A stretch of DNA of 64,000 bases from Elusimicrobia bacterium HGW-Elusimicrobia-1 (lineage in GTDB: Bacteria; Elusimicrobiota; Endomicrobiia; PHAN01), in assembly GCA_002841695.1 (NCBI GenBank), contig PHAN01000005.1:31664-95663 (forward strand), given 5' to 3'. Made by a program: the position numbers and the translations under genes. The notes beneath the pieces are model-generated. The model saw nothing but the letters and a program-made list of their open reading frames with translations, made no database searches and was not told the DNA's origin. Below are positions 24,064-32,690 of the stretch, piece by piece (within the stretch, counting starts at the first letter, position 1; each line of letters opens with the position of its first letter).

Positions 24064-25359
24064 TCAACAACTCAGAGCGCGCGAGAATGCGCGAAGCGTC
24101 CGCTCAAGAATAGCGGGCGCATGAACCGCCGAAATAAAATTCGCTTCCCCCTGCGCCGGCGATAAGTATATTCCTTCGTCGAGCATATTTTTATGAAACG
24201 CCGCGAAAAGTTTTAGATCGCATTTTTTAAGACCGGCATAGTCGTACACTTCATCTCTCGAAAAGAACAAAGAGAACATTGAACCCGCGGAGTTGAACGA
24301 CAGATAATTTTTTCGCGCTATCGCCTTTAATTCTCGCGCGAAATCTCCGGCGGAGGTGTTTAAGGTCTTATAAAAATCATTTTTCAATATTGACCTTAAT
24401 ACGGCTATCCCCGCCGACATCGCGAGCGGATTGCCCGAAAGCGTTCCCGCCTGATACACCGGCCCCGACGGAGCGAGCATTTCCATTATATCGCCGGCCG
24501 CTCCGAAAGCTCCGACGGGCAGCCCCCCTCCTATGATTTTTCCAAGACAAGTTATGTCCGGAGTTATACCGTAATAACCCTGCGCGCCCGCGGGGCCCAG
24601 GCGAAATCCAGTGATAACCTCGTCGAATATCAAAAGAGTTCCGTCGGAGCGGGTCATTCTCCTCAAAAATTCGAGAAAACCGTCGCGAGGCGTCACTACA
24701 CCCATATTGGCCGGCACCGGTTCGACGATAACGGCCGCTATTTTACCTTTGTTGCGGGCGAAGGCATCCCTGACTGCCCGGCAAGAATTGAACGGAACGC
24801 TCAGTGTCAGTCCCACGAAATCCCGAGGAACTCCGGCGGAAGAACTTCGGGGCAAATCGCTCAAACCCGAACCGCCGGAAACAAGAAGATGGTCGGCGTG
24901 ACCGTGGTAACATCCGTCGAATTTCAAAATTATGTTTCTCTTGGTGAAAGCCCTGGCCAAACGTATCGCGCTCATAGCGGCTTCCGTGCCGGAATTCACG
25001 AAACGTATTTTCTCTATCGAAGGAACCGCGCCGGTTATTAACTTTGCCAATTCGGTTTCAAGCGTGGTCGGCGCGCCATACGACGAGCCGTTTTCCAAAT
25101 CCCGACGCACGGCACGATTGACATTCGCGGCATTATGTCCGAGTATGTGAACGCCCCATGACATGCAATAATCCGTATACGCGTTACCGTCGACGTCGGT
25201 AAGCTCGGCGCCGCGCGCTTTTTTGACAAACAGAGGATTCCCGCCGACACTCGTGAAAGCTCTGACGGGGCTGTTCACTCCGCCGGGTATATATTTTAGC
25301 GCATCCCGAAATGCCGATTTTGATTTTGCGACTATTCTTCGTGCCGTTGAGTTTCGCAT
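24064..25359 (-). CDS. hemL: Glutamate-1-semialdehyde 2,1-aminomutase
   Basis: Converts glutamate-1-semialdehyde to 5-aminolevulinate, the C5 entry to tetrapyrroles. At 431 aa it has normal length. Visible are PGGVNSPVRAF near the start, the cofactor region NSGTEAAMSA, LLIFDEVITGFR with the PLP-binding Asp, and the PLP Lys at about 274 in CLGKIIGGGLPVGAFG. It is the last gene of the sulfur/tetrapyrrole run, 7 bp after hemB. The glutamyl-tRNA reductase partner (hemA) is not in the window. The short N-terminal extension of about 10 residues leaves the exact start open. Confidence 0.97.
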   Translation of the reverse strand: MRNSTARRIVAKSKSAFRDALKYIPGGVNSPVRAFTSVGGNPLFVKKARGAELTDVDGNAYTDYCMSWGVHILGHNAANVNRAVRRDLENGSSYGAPTTLETELAKLITGAVPSIEKIRFVNSGTEAAMSAIRLARAFTKRNIILKFDGCYHGHADHLLVSGGSGLSDLPRSSSAGVPRDFVGLTLSVPFNSCRAVRDAFARNKGKIAAVIVEPVPANMGVVTPRDGFLEFLRRMTRSDGTLLIFDEVITGFRLGPAGAQGYYGITPDITCLGKIIGGGLPVGAFGAAGDIMEMLAPSGPVYQAGTLSGNPLAMSAGIAVLRSILKNDFYKTLNTSAGDFARELKAIARKNYLSFNSAGSMFSLFFSRDEVYDYAGLKKCDLKLFAAFHKNMLDEGIYLSPAQGEANFISAVHAPAILERTLRAFSRALSC

Positions 25360-25366
25360 AAATCTT

Positions 25367-26308
25367 TCAGTCCCTTAATTTGCCCAATACCTCCGGCGTA
25401 AAATAGGATATTATTCTGTCGGCGCCGGCGCGTTTTATTGACGTTAAAACCTCATGGATGATATCCGCGCGGACGAGGTTCTCGTCGACGGCGCGGCGCA
25501 GCATCTGATATTCGCCCGAAACGTTATAAGCCGCTATGGGTATCTTAAAACGCGCGCGGGCTTTGGCTATGACGTCGAGATAACTCAGGGCCGGTTTTAT
25601 TATAACGCTGTCGGCGCCCTCATCGACGTCGGCGGCGATTTCATCCATCGCTTCGTCGACGTTGGCAGGATCCATCTGATAACTTTTTCTGTCGCCGGAT
25701 TTCGGCGCGCAAGCGGCGGCCACTCGAAACGGCCCGTAAAAATTAGACGCGTATTTGGCGGCGTACGACATTATTTTCACGCCGCCTAAACCGTTTGCCG
25801 TCAGAGCTTTTTTGATGTAGTGCACCCGGCCGTCCATCATATCCGACGGCGCCACGACGTCGGCGCCGGCGCGGGCGTGGCTCAACGCGATTTCGGCAAG
25901 GACTTCGCACGTCCCGTCGTTGTCGCCTGTATGGCAGTGACCGTCGGACGTGTAGGAGCAAAGACACACATCGGTTATGACTTCAAGCAAAGGATGGTAT
26001 TTCTTTATCAAAGGGACGGCTTTCTGCACAATACCATCGGGCGAATACGCCTGCACTATCCCTTTTTCCGACGGGACGCCGAACAACAGAATCGCCTTCA
26101 AACCATTCTCGGCCAAAAGCGGCAGTTCGTCGAGCAAACGGTCGACGGAATACCTGAAAACGCCCGACATCGACGAAATTTCCATCGATAAGTTCTTGCC
26201 GCGCACAAGGAAAACCGGCCAGATGAAATCTTTTCTCTTAAGGAAGGTCTCTCTGTGGCGCAGCCGCGTGTCTTCGTCAATCCTGCGGGGGCGGAACCGT
26301 TTGAACAT
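25367..26308 (-). CDS. hemB: Delta-aminolevulinic acid dehydratase (porphobilinogen synthase)
   Basis: Condenses two aminolevulinates to porphobilinogen. I choose the ATG at 26308 (MFKRFRPRRIDEDTRLR, 313 aa), typical for HemB; the frame extends 18 codons upstream into hemD. The zinc-site cysteines lie in DVCLCSYTSDGHCH, and the two active-site lysines in MSYAAKYASNFYGPFR and IIKPALSYLD. The start overlaps the end of the HemC-CobA-HemD gene by 32 bp. The cysteine-rich metal site indicates a zinc-dependent rather than magnesium-only enzyme. Confidence 0.97.
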   Translation of the reverse strand: MFKRFRPRRIDEDTRLRHRETFLKRKDFIWPVFLVRGKNLSMEISSMSGVFRYSVDRLLDELPLLAENGLKAILLFGVPSEKGIVQAYSPDGIVQKAVPLIKKYHPLLEVITDVCLCSYTSDGHCHTGDNDGTCEVLAEIALSHARAGADVVAPSDMMDGRVHYIKKALTANGLGGVKIMSYAAKYASNFYGPFRVAAACAPKSGDRKSYQMDPANVDEAMDEIAADVDEGADSVIIKPALSYLDVIAKARARFKIPIAAYNVSGEYQMLRRAVDENLVRADIIHEVLTSIKRAGADRIISYFTPEVLGKLRD

Positions 26309-28232
26309 TTGCTGTGTAACCTCTTTGAGATAATTTTTCGGCCGTATGCCGGCCATAAACATAAATGACGAGATGCCGCGGGATTTTTTTATATATTTTG
26401 AAAAATGCGTCCACCGTCGAAGAACTGCTGAATACCACGCCCGAGAAAGACCCGAGATTCATCCGGGGACGGCGCTTTAGTATTGTATTATACACCACTT
26501 TTTTCTCGACGAAAGGCAGTTTATGGATTGCGTTATGGGACAAGTCGGAACAGGGGTAGAGTATTTTTTTAAGGCCGGATTTTTTCATCGCCACCGCAAG
26601 GACGTCAGAGTCGGGAAATGGCGACTCCTTATCGACGGAATATCCGGCCTTTGATAATTCCTTCGACGTATGACGTCCTATGCTGATGACTGCGATATCG
26701 TCGGGTATAATTTTGACGGCACAAAAAAATCTCACCGCCGAGCGACTTGTAAAAACTATTCCGTCATAGGCGCTCATATCCGCGTCGAAAGCGACCGGCC
26801 GGGTTTCTATCAAAGGATAATTTATCAGCCGTCCGGGAACGAAACACTCATACGGATCAAGCCCTGTAAAAAGAATCTTGTCGCGGCTGACGGACATCCC
26901 CGCGGTTTTGCCGACGATAACCGTAAGTGGTGATTTTTGCCGTGCCGAAGCCATATTTTTTATGTCAGTCACCGTCACTTTTTCGTCGGGAAAATCCGCC
27001 TTGTGCACAAGAGCAACGGGAGTATCGCCGTCGAATCCGCGTTTTATCAGCGAGTTTTTCACTTCGCCTATATTCGACGCCGCCATATAAAAAACGATTG
27101 TTTCGGCTTCTTTCCCTATCGGTCGGGTCAGAATATTTTTCGCATGATGACCGCTTAAAAAATTTACGCTGCGACTTATGCCGCGCATAGTCAGCGGCGC
27201 CCCGCAAGACGCTGCCGCGCATTGGGCGGACGTGACTCCCGGAACGATTTCAACGTCGACATGACGTTCTCTGAGATATAAATATTCCTCGCCGCCTCGT
27301 CCGAATATGAAGGGGTCGCCGCCCTTAAGCCGGGCGACAACCTGTCTTTTAGCCGTCGCCGCCGTATGAAGCATGGCGTTTATCTCGTCCTGCGACAAGA
27401 TATATTTCCCCTTCCTCTTGCCGACGTAAACCTTCCGGCAGCGATATTCGTCGAGCATTTCTTTATCTATGAGGTCGTCGTAAAATATCACGCCCGCATG
27501 TTCAAGAATGTTTTTCGACCGGATAGTGAGAAGGTCGCGTCCGCCACAACCCGCGCCGATTATGTATACCTTGCCCCAAGTCGTCCGAGCGTCTATTTTG
27601 CCGAAAAGCGCTTTAAGGTCGGCGCGCGTCTTTTTTGCGACGACGGCCAGCATACCCTGCAACGGATGCGTCTCAAACGGTAATTTCTCCGCCGCTTTCG
27701 CCGCCAAACCGAGCCGCTCCAGCGCGCAGGTCGCGACGACAAGAGCGTCCAGTATGCCTTTGTCGACGAGAGACAATCTCTCCTCGATGGTTCCCCGCGC
27801 GGAAACGACTTTCAAATCCGGTCGTATTCCGAGCAACTGTTCTTTTCGCGAAGCCGAACTCGCGCCGATTTTGGCATTCCGGGGAAGTTTTCTTAAGGTG
27901 AGATTTCCGCGCGACACGAGAGAATCCGACGAGTCGCGCCCTCGCGTGAGCGCAATTATCTCAATACCGTCTCTGAGACGGAACGGCACATCTTTGGCGG
28001 AATGAACGGCGACGTCGGCGCGGCCGGAAAAAACCGCAGTGTCAAGCTCGCGCGTAAAAAAATCATCCGGCACTTTTGACGAGGATAAAGGTATTTTTTT
28101 ATTCTTGTCGCCGATAGTGTCCACGGCAATAATTTTATGCGGCAGGGCGGGGAAACATCCGGATACTTCCCGCGTTTGAGCGAGAGCCAGCGGGCTTTTT
28201 CTCGTGATGATTTTGATTGCCGGTTTTAGCAT
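26277..28232 (-). CDS. Fusion of short porphobilinogen deaminase, uroporphyrinogen-III methyltransferase and uroporphyrinogen-III synthase
   Basis: A 651-aa three-part protein that takes porphobilinogen to precorrin-2. Residues 1-218 are HemC: ITRKSPLALAQ, VHSAKDVP (catalytic Asp81), SASRKEQL, SARGTIEERL and HPLQGMLAVVAK. The usual third HemC domain, which carries the Cys that holds the dipyrromethane cofactor, is absent: the sequence passes straight to residue 220, where the methyltransferase CobA begins (GKVYIIGAGCGG, RLKGGDPFIFGRGGEE at 301-316, VPGVTSAQ). From about 452 to the end is HemD. CobA-HemD fusions are known; the shortened HemC at the front is the odd part. It follows the siroheme dehydrogenase by 10 bp. 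Confidence 0.93.
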   Translation of the reverse strand: MLKPAIKIITRKSPLALAQTREVSGCFPALPHKIIAVDTIGDKNKKIPLSSSKVPDDFFTRELDTAVFSGRADVAVHSAKDVPFRLRDGIEIIALTRGRDSSDSLVSRGNLTLRKLPRNAKIGASSASRKEQLLGIRPDLKVVSARGTIEERLSLVDKGILDALVVATCALERLGLAAKAAEKLPFETHPLQGMLAVVAKKTRADLKALFGKIDARTTWGKVYIIGAGCGGRDLLTIRSKNILEHAGVIFYDDLIDKEMLDEYRCRKVYVGKRKGKYILSQDEINAMLHTAATAKRQVVARLKGGDPFIFGRGGEEYLYLRERHVDVEIVPGVTSAQCAAASCGAPLTMRGISRSVNFLSGHHAKNILTRPIGKEAETIVFYMAASNIGEVKNSLIKRGFDGDTPVALVHKADFPDEKVTVTDIKNMASARQKSPLTVIVGKTAGMSVSRDKILFTGLDPYECFVPGRLINYPLIETRPVAFDADMSAYDGIVFTSRSAVRFFCAVKIIPDDIAVISIGRHTSKELSKAGYSVDKESPFPDSDVLAVAMKKSGLKKILYPCSDLSHNAIHKLPFVEKKVVYNTILKRRPRMNLGSFSGVVFSSSSTVDAFFKIYKKIPRHLVIYVYGRHTAEKLSQRGYTANVQTVPPPQD

Positions 28233-28242
28233 CGGGGATGGT

Positions 28243-28689
28243 TTAACGCGCGCGGCGCCGGAGATATTCTTTGACGGCGTTTCTCGTCGCCACGGATTTT
28301 TTTACGTTTTTTCCGTCGGAGGACACGGCCACGCTCACGCGACCCGTTTTATATATCGCCGGCGATATAAAATCGCAGTTCGCCGGATCGTCGGCGACGT
28401 TGGCAAGGATTTTCCTTTTGCGGGCGGCGGCGGCGACCGCGGTATTGAGCTCGCCGTCGTTGGTGCAGGCATATACGAGCGCCGCGCCGTCTAAATCACG
28501 GTTCACAAACGGCCTCAGACGGCACTCAGCCGCAGCGCGGCGTATTTCGCCGAGAATGTAAGGCGCCACGACGACAATGTTTTTCGTAAATCGCTTAAGC
28601 GTTTTTATCTTCTGACGGGCGACGGTCCCGCCGCCGACAACCAGTATTTTTTTTCCGGCGATATTCAGCGCCACAGGGAGAAACTTCAT
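28243..28689 (-). CDS. Precorrin-2 dehydrogenase / sirohydrochlorin ferrochelatase (CysG N-terminal type)
   Basis: Oxidises precorrin-2 to sirohydrochlorin and may insert iron to give siroheme, the cofactor of the sulfite reductase in this run. At 148 aa it covers the NAD-binding core: [16 protein letters not shown] at 13-28, a helix-strand repeat, and [15 protein letters not shown] with the family Asn-Asp pair. It is shorter than two-domain forms (about 200 aa); the C-terminal helical domain is reduced, so ferrochelation is less sure. Start overlaps the cysN stop (ATGA). Confidence 0.92.
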   Translation of the reverse strand: MKFLPVALNIAGKKILVVGGGTVARQKIKTLKRFTKNIVVVAPYILGEIRRAAAECRLRPFVNRDLDGAALVYACTNDGELNTAVAAAARKRKILANVADDPANCDFISPAIYKTGRVSVAVSSDGKNVKKSVATRNAVKEYLRRRAR

Positions 28690-30482
28690 AAGTAGTATTC
28701 AAGAATTATATCTTTGGCCTTAAGCAGTTTCAAAATGCCGGAGACGGCCGCCTCCGGATTTTTCCGCGCCGGAATTTCAAGGTCGACGGGGTACCGGTCG
28801 AAATTATTTTCGCCGACGTTTATTACGAGTATTTCGTGGGGTTCGTTGAGGAATTTGAGTTTCTCGACGTCGTAATCGTCGGCGTCGTCAACGGTCGTTA
28901 TAAATATCATACCGGCGTCGGTCATTATGCGGGCGAGTTCCCCCAGGCGACGGACGCGCTCGTCGGGGTCGCCCGCTATATCAGCATCGAGGCCTTTATG
29001 AATATTCGCCATGCCGAGATAATAGGCGTTATACTCGCGCACAAAAAGTTCTTTTTCAAGCGCTTTGGCCATATCTCTTTTCCCGACACCGGCGCCGCCC
29101 GTTATTACTATGAACTTTGATTTGTGTTTTTGCCGCTGTTCTCGCCGTTCGGGCGATATCAAACCCTTTTCCCAGATACCCTCGCGCTCACGGACATGTC
29201 GCTTGAGTATCGAATCTTCGGACGTGTAATTTTCGACGATAACGCCACCGCCGGCGATTTCGTAATTGTCTACGATGACGAATCTGCCGGTGCCTTCGTT
29301 TTCCGCCGCCGCATCGAAGGCCAGCGGCTTCGACGTTTCAAGCACGCATTCCGCCACGTCGTGACGGTCCACCTGCTGTTTGCCGGCTATCGTGCTCAAG
29401 TCCGAAGCGTCTATGACCTGGACTACCTCGGCAAGCCGCACGGCGGCGTTGGCCGTAGCGAGTTTTAGTTTGTAGTTTTTGTCTTTTATCATCGGAGCGC
29501 GGCCGACCCAGAATATGTTCGCCTTGAATCTGGATCCGACCTGCGGCTGCCGCTCGACGGCCTTCGCCATGATGTCGCCCGGGCGGATGTATATCTGGGT
29601 CGCAAGCGTAAAGCCCGCGGCCTCGAGCGCGCGAGCCGAAGTTTTGGCCGGAGCGTTGAACACCTCCGCGGATTTTATGAATGTCTTCTTGCGCGACGGC
29701 AGAAAAATTACCTCGTCTCCGACGGAAACCGAACCCGAATCCACCGTGCCCGCGACGATTCTCCTGTCATCGCCGCCGCGCGTGAACTTGTAAACATCCT
29801 GCACCGGAAAACGAAACGGCCTGCCGGCGATGTCCCCGGCACACTCGAACAAATCAAGCTGCTTCAGGACGGTCGGGCCGGTATGCCACGGCATATGTTT
29901 CGAGAGCGACGCGATATTATGCCCCTCTCTGGCGCTGATGGGAATGAAGCCCGTGGGAGATACATTTATGCGCGCAAGAAATGCGGAGTACTCATCGCGT
30001 ATTTCGTTAAATACCTTTTCGTCGTATCCGACCAAATCCATTTTATTGACGAGCACCGAAACCTGCCGGACTCCGAGCATCGAAACCATGTGGCCGTGAC
30101 GCTTGGAGTTTTCCTGTATTCCTTCGCGGGCGTCTATCACGAGCAACGCGGCTTCGGCGCGGGCGGCTCCTGTTATCATATTTTTAAGAAACTCGATGTG
30201 GCCGGGAGCGTCTATTATAATATAATCTCTTTTTTCCGTCTTAAAAAAACTCCGGGCGGTGTCTATGGTAATCCCCTGCGAGCGTTCGTCTTTGAGGGCG
30301 TCCAGAAGAAAAGCGTACTCGAAAGGCCGTGAGTTCCGGCGGCACATTTCTTTGACCTGATCGAGTTTTCCGTCGGGCAAAGAGCCCGTATCGGCCAGAA
30401 GCCGCCCTATTACCGTGCTCTTGCCGTGGTCTACGTGACCCACTATAACTATATTCATACGCTCTCTGGCGATGTTTGACAT
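28686..30482 (-). CDS. cysN: Sulfate adenylyltransferase large subunit fused to a degenerate APS kinase domain
   Basis: The GTPase subunit of ATP sulfurylase, which drives APS formation with CysD. I choose the ATG at 30482 ([20 protein letters not shown]), preceded by AAAGGA, 10 bp after the cysD stop. The GTPase motifs are [14 protein letters not shown] and NKMD; EF-Tu-like beta domains follow to about residue 420. The last 160 residues resemble CysC, but the P-loop reads [11 protein letters not shown] (Ser/Thr replaced by Arg) and the LDGDNVRHGL motif is [10 protein letters not shown]. The kinase part is thus probably inactive, in keeping with an APS-type reductase next door. Confidence 0.95.
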   Translation of the reverse strand: MSNIARERMNIVIVGHVDHGKSTVIGRLLADTGSLPDGKLDQVKEMCRRNSRPFEYAFLLDALKDERSQGITIDTARSFFKTEKRDYIIIDAPGHIEFLKNMITGAARAEAALLVIDAREGIQENSKRHGHMVSMLGVRQVSVLVNKMDLVGYDEKVFNEIRDEYSAFLARINVSPTGFIPISAREGHNIASLSKHMPWHTGPTVLKQLDLFECAGDIAGRPFRFPVQDVYKFTRGGDDRRIVAGTVDSGSVSVGDEVIFLPSRKKTFIKSAEVFNAPAKTSARALEAAGFTLATQIYIRPGDIMAKAVERQPQVGSRFKANIFWVGRAPMIKDKNYKLKLATANAAVRLAEVVQVIDASDLSTIAGKQQVDRHDVAECVLETSKPLAFDAAAENEGTGRFVIVDNYEIAGGGVIVENYTSEDSILKRHVREREGIWEKGLISPERREQRQKHKSKFIVITGGAGVGKRDMAKALEKELFVREYNAYYLGMANIHKGLDADIAGDPDERVRRLGELARIMTDAGMIFITTVDDADDYDVEKLKFLNEPHEILVINVGENNFDRYPVDLEIPARKNPEAAVSGILKLLKAKDIILEYYL

Positions 30483-30492
30483 ATTTTTTCCT

Positions 30493-31374
30493 TTACATAT
30501 ATCCGTCGCGGCGAAGAGTTTCAAGACCGCCGCCGTCTTCTTTGTCCTGCTCCCTGCCCGATCTCTCGGCTATATTGACGAATTGCCCCGTGCGCAGTTC
30601 TTCGACGATATCGCGGGGATTGCGCGCCCGCGAAGCCACCGGTTTCGTGCACGGAGCGCATCCGAGCGACCGGTAGCGGTGCCCGGTGCCATCATCGAAA
30701 TAAAGCGACACGACCGGTATTTTTTCTCTGTCTATGTATTCCCAGATATTAAGTTCCGTCCAGTCGAGCAACGGATGAATGCGCACGTGAGTCCCGGGCG
30801 CAAAATCCGTCTTGTACTGGTTCCAGAACTCCGGCGGCTGGTCTCCGACGTCCCACTCGTTATTTTCGTCCCTGGGCGAAAAATATCTCTCCTTTGAACG
30901 GCTGCCTTCCTCGTCGGCGCGCACGCCGGCTATAACGCCGGTGTAGGGCTCTTTATTTTCGTCGGGCGCATATTTTTTTAAGTTATGGTCCATTCTGTAA
31001 CGCGGCCAGTCGCCGGAAAGCGTGTGTTTGAGCGCTTCGCTTTTAAGGTTCCTGCAGCAGGCGATTCGGTCGGTATTTCCGTCGGGAAAAGTCAGTTTTG
31101 CGTCGAGCGCGGCCTTATTCTGTCCGTAAATCATGTCCAGCCCCCACTCAACGGCCAGACGATCCCGATAGATTATCATCTCAGGAATTTTATAATGAGT
31201 GTCTATGTGAACGAGCGGCAGCGGCACGTGTCCGAAAAACGCTTTTCTGGCAAGCCACAAAAGCACGGTGGAATCCTTGCCGATGGACCAAAGCATGCAC
31301 AGATTTTTGAAGTTTCTGTACGCCTCGCGCAATATATAAACGCTTTGCGATTCCAATCTGTCGAGATTATCCAT
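30493..31374 (-). CDS. cysD: Sulfate adenylyltransferase small subunit
   Basis: The catalytic subunit of ATP sulfurylase (293 aa). The start at 31374 ([19 protein letters not shown]) is 2 bp after the cysH stop; the longer open frame upstream is inside cysH and has no support. The PP-loop is [19 protein letters not shown], with [11 protein letters not shown], and the family motifs [12 protein letters not shown] and [11 protein letters not shown] are present. It is coupled with cysN in the usual way. Confidence 0.97.
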   Translation of the reverse strand: MDNLDRLESQSVYILREAYRNFKNLCMLWSIGKDSTVLLWLARKAFFGHVPLPLVHIDTHYKIPEMIIYRDRLAVEWGLDMIYGQNKAALDAKLTFPDGNTDRIACCRNLKSEALKHTLSGDWPRYRMDHNLKKYAPDENKEPYTGVIAGVRADEEGSRSKERYFSPRDENNEWDVGDQPPEFWNQYKTDFAPGTHVRIHPLLDWTELNIWEYIDREKIPVVSLYFDDGTGHRYRSLGCAPCTKPVASRARNPRDIVEELRTGQFVNIAERSGREQDKEDGGGLETLRRDGYM

Positions 31375-31376
31375 AT

Positions 31377-32120
31377 TCAATCGCTCCGTTTCATTTTTTC
31401 CGTCGACGCGTTGCCCGCGTGCAACCCGCATTCCTTGGCCGCGCCGGACGTTTCCCACCACCACCGTCCGGCTCGGAAATCCTCGCCGGGTTTTACCGCT
31501 CTTGTGCAGGGCGCGCAGCCGATGCTTGTATAGCCCCTGTCGCGGAGTTTGTTGTAGGGGACATCGTTTTTTTTGATGTAATTCCACACGTCATCGCCGG
31601 ACCAGTCGGCCAGCGGATTAACCTTAAAGAGTCCGAAGTTTTCGTCCCACTCGATTTTTTGAATCAGTTCCCTGCTGTTTGACTGTTCTTTCCTCAATCC
31701 GCATATCCACGCTTTGAGGTTTTTCAGTTTTTTCTCAAGAGGTTCGACTTTCCTCACGCGGCAGCAGAGTTTCCTTTTTTCGGGACTTTCATAAAACAGA
31801 TTTTCGCCGTGCTCCGTTATCATTTTTTCGACGGAAGCCGGGTCCGGCCGCACGATTTCGATATTTATCGAATAACGTCTCTGTGTCGCATCCAGAGTAT
31901 CGAAGGTCTCGATGGGCAAACGCCCCGTATCGAGCGTGAATATCCGCGCATTTTTGCCGGCTTTCGCGAGCATATCCGTAAGCGCCTGGTCCTCGGCGCC
32001 GAAACTCGTGGCCAGAGCGACCGAATCCCGCCCGAACTTTTCTATCGCCCACGAAACGATAACTTCGGCGGATTTGTCTCTTATTTCCGTTGCGAGAGAT
32101 TCGACATCGCTCTTGTTCAT
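31377..32120 (-). CDS. cysH: Assimilatory adenylylsulfate (APS) reductase, iron-sulfur type
   Basis: Reduces APS to sulfite. A 247-aa protein with the PP-loop-like [15 protein letters not shown], the cysteine pair [12 protein letters not shown], a second pair in [11 protein letters not shown], and the catalytic KECGLH near the C-terminus. The CC...CxxC set binds a [4Fe-4S] cluster and marks the enzyme as using APS directly instead of PAPS. This agrees with the decayed kinase domain on CysN. Start overlaps the DUF2061 stop by 4 bp. Confidence 0.96.
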   Translation of the reverse strand: MNKSDVESLATEIRDKSAEVIVSWAIEKFGRDSVALATSFGAEDQALTDMLAKAGKNARIFTLDTGRLPIETFDTLDATQRRYSINIEIVRPDPASVEKMITEHGENLFYESPEKRKLCCRVRKVEPLEKKLKNLKAWICGLRKEQSNSRELIQKIEWDENFGLFKVNPLADWSGDDVWNYIKKNDVPYNKLRDRGYTSIGCAPCTRAVKPGEDFRAGRWWWETSGAAKECGLHAGNASTEKMKRSD

Positions 32121-32344
32121 ATATTGTAATCTATCGGTCTTATCCTGCGCCCGAATTTTATTTTATCCCACACCCGCTCGTGGATATAATACAATAGCGG
32201 CTTTGTGAATATCTCGACGAGCCCTACCGAAATCGCCACCCTTATTCTGCCCGTAATGGCAAAAGTGATGGCGGTCGTGTATAAAGTGCTGACGGCGCGA
32301 TGGGAGAACGCCTTAAAAACGCTGCGCTTTCTTTCTTCTATCAT
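32117..32344 (-). CDS. DUF2061 small membrane protein
   Basis: A 75-aa protein with one or two short hydrophobic helices (TLYTTAITFAITG and AISVGLVEIFTKPLLYY) and the family ending HERVWDKIKFGR. DUF2061 domains occur next to or fused to sulfate assimilation genes; their role is not known. Here it is coupled by ATGA overlap to cysH, and 3 bp separate it from tusA, so it belongs to the pathway by position. Confidence 0.85.
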   Translation of the reverse strand: MIEERKRSVFKAFSHRAVSTLYTTAITFAITGRIRVAISVGLVEIFTKPLLYYIHERVWDKIKFGRRIRPIDYNI

Positions 32345-32347
32345 ATA

Positions 32348-32581
32348 TCAACCCTTTTTTATCACGATTTTTACCGTCGAGCCCGAATCCTGTTCCTCGA
32401 CGATGATGTGGCCCTCGCCCTCGACACTGCGGGGGACGTTAGCCGCGGGCTCTCCCTCGTCGAGAATAACTTCCAGCAGTTCGTCTTTTTGAAGAGCGGC
32501 CAGCGCGATTTTCGTTTTTACGAAGTTCATCGGGCAGGCGACGCCCCTTAAATCCAGCGATTTTTTGAGTTTTGATTCCAT
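32348..32581 (-). CDS. tusA: TusA-family sulfurtransferase
   Basis: A 77-aa single-domain sulfur carrier with the family motif LDLRGVACPMNFVKTK, whose Cys carries a persulfide, and a beta-alpha-beta tail (LLEVILDEGEPAANVPRS). In this setting it probably relays sulfur between the reductase and the carrier protein or another acceptor. It follows the sulfite reductase gene after about 90 bp that hold a small inverted-repeat element. Confidence 0.92.
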   Translation of the reverse strand: MESKLKKSLDLRGVACPMNFVKTKIALAALQKDELLEVILDEGEPAANVPRSVEGEGHIIVEEQDSGSTVKIVIKKG

Positions 32582-32604
32582 TTTGTAACCTCCGGAAACA
32601 TGAA

Positions 32605-32690
32605 AGTGGTCAGTGTTTGGTGATTAGTGGATAGAGGTCTTGCGGTTTTACCGACCACTATTCACTACTCACTATTTACTATTCGCTCTC
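32605..32690. repeat. Small inverted-repeat element of the ATAGTGAATAGTG family
   Basis: Arms AGTGGTC and GACCACT flank a TA-rich stretch, continuing into actattcactactcactat. The last codons of the sulfite reductase (AAT AGT AAA TAG) fall within it. A related string lies at 63910-63945. These look like copies of a short dispersed element. Confidence 0.45.
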
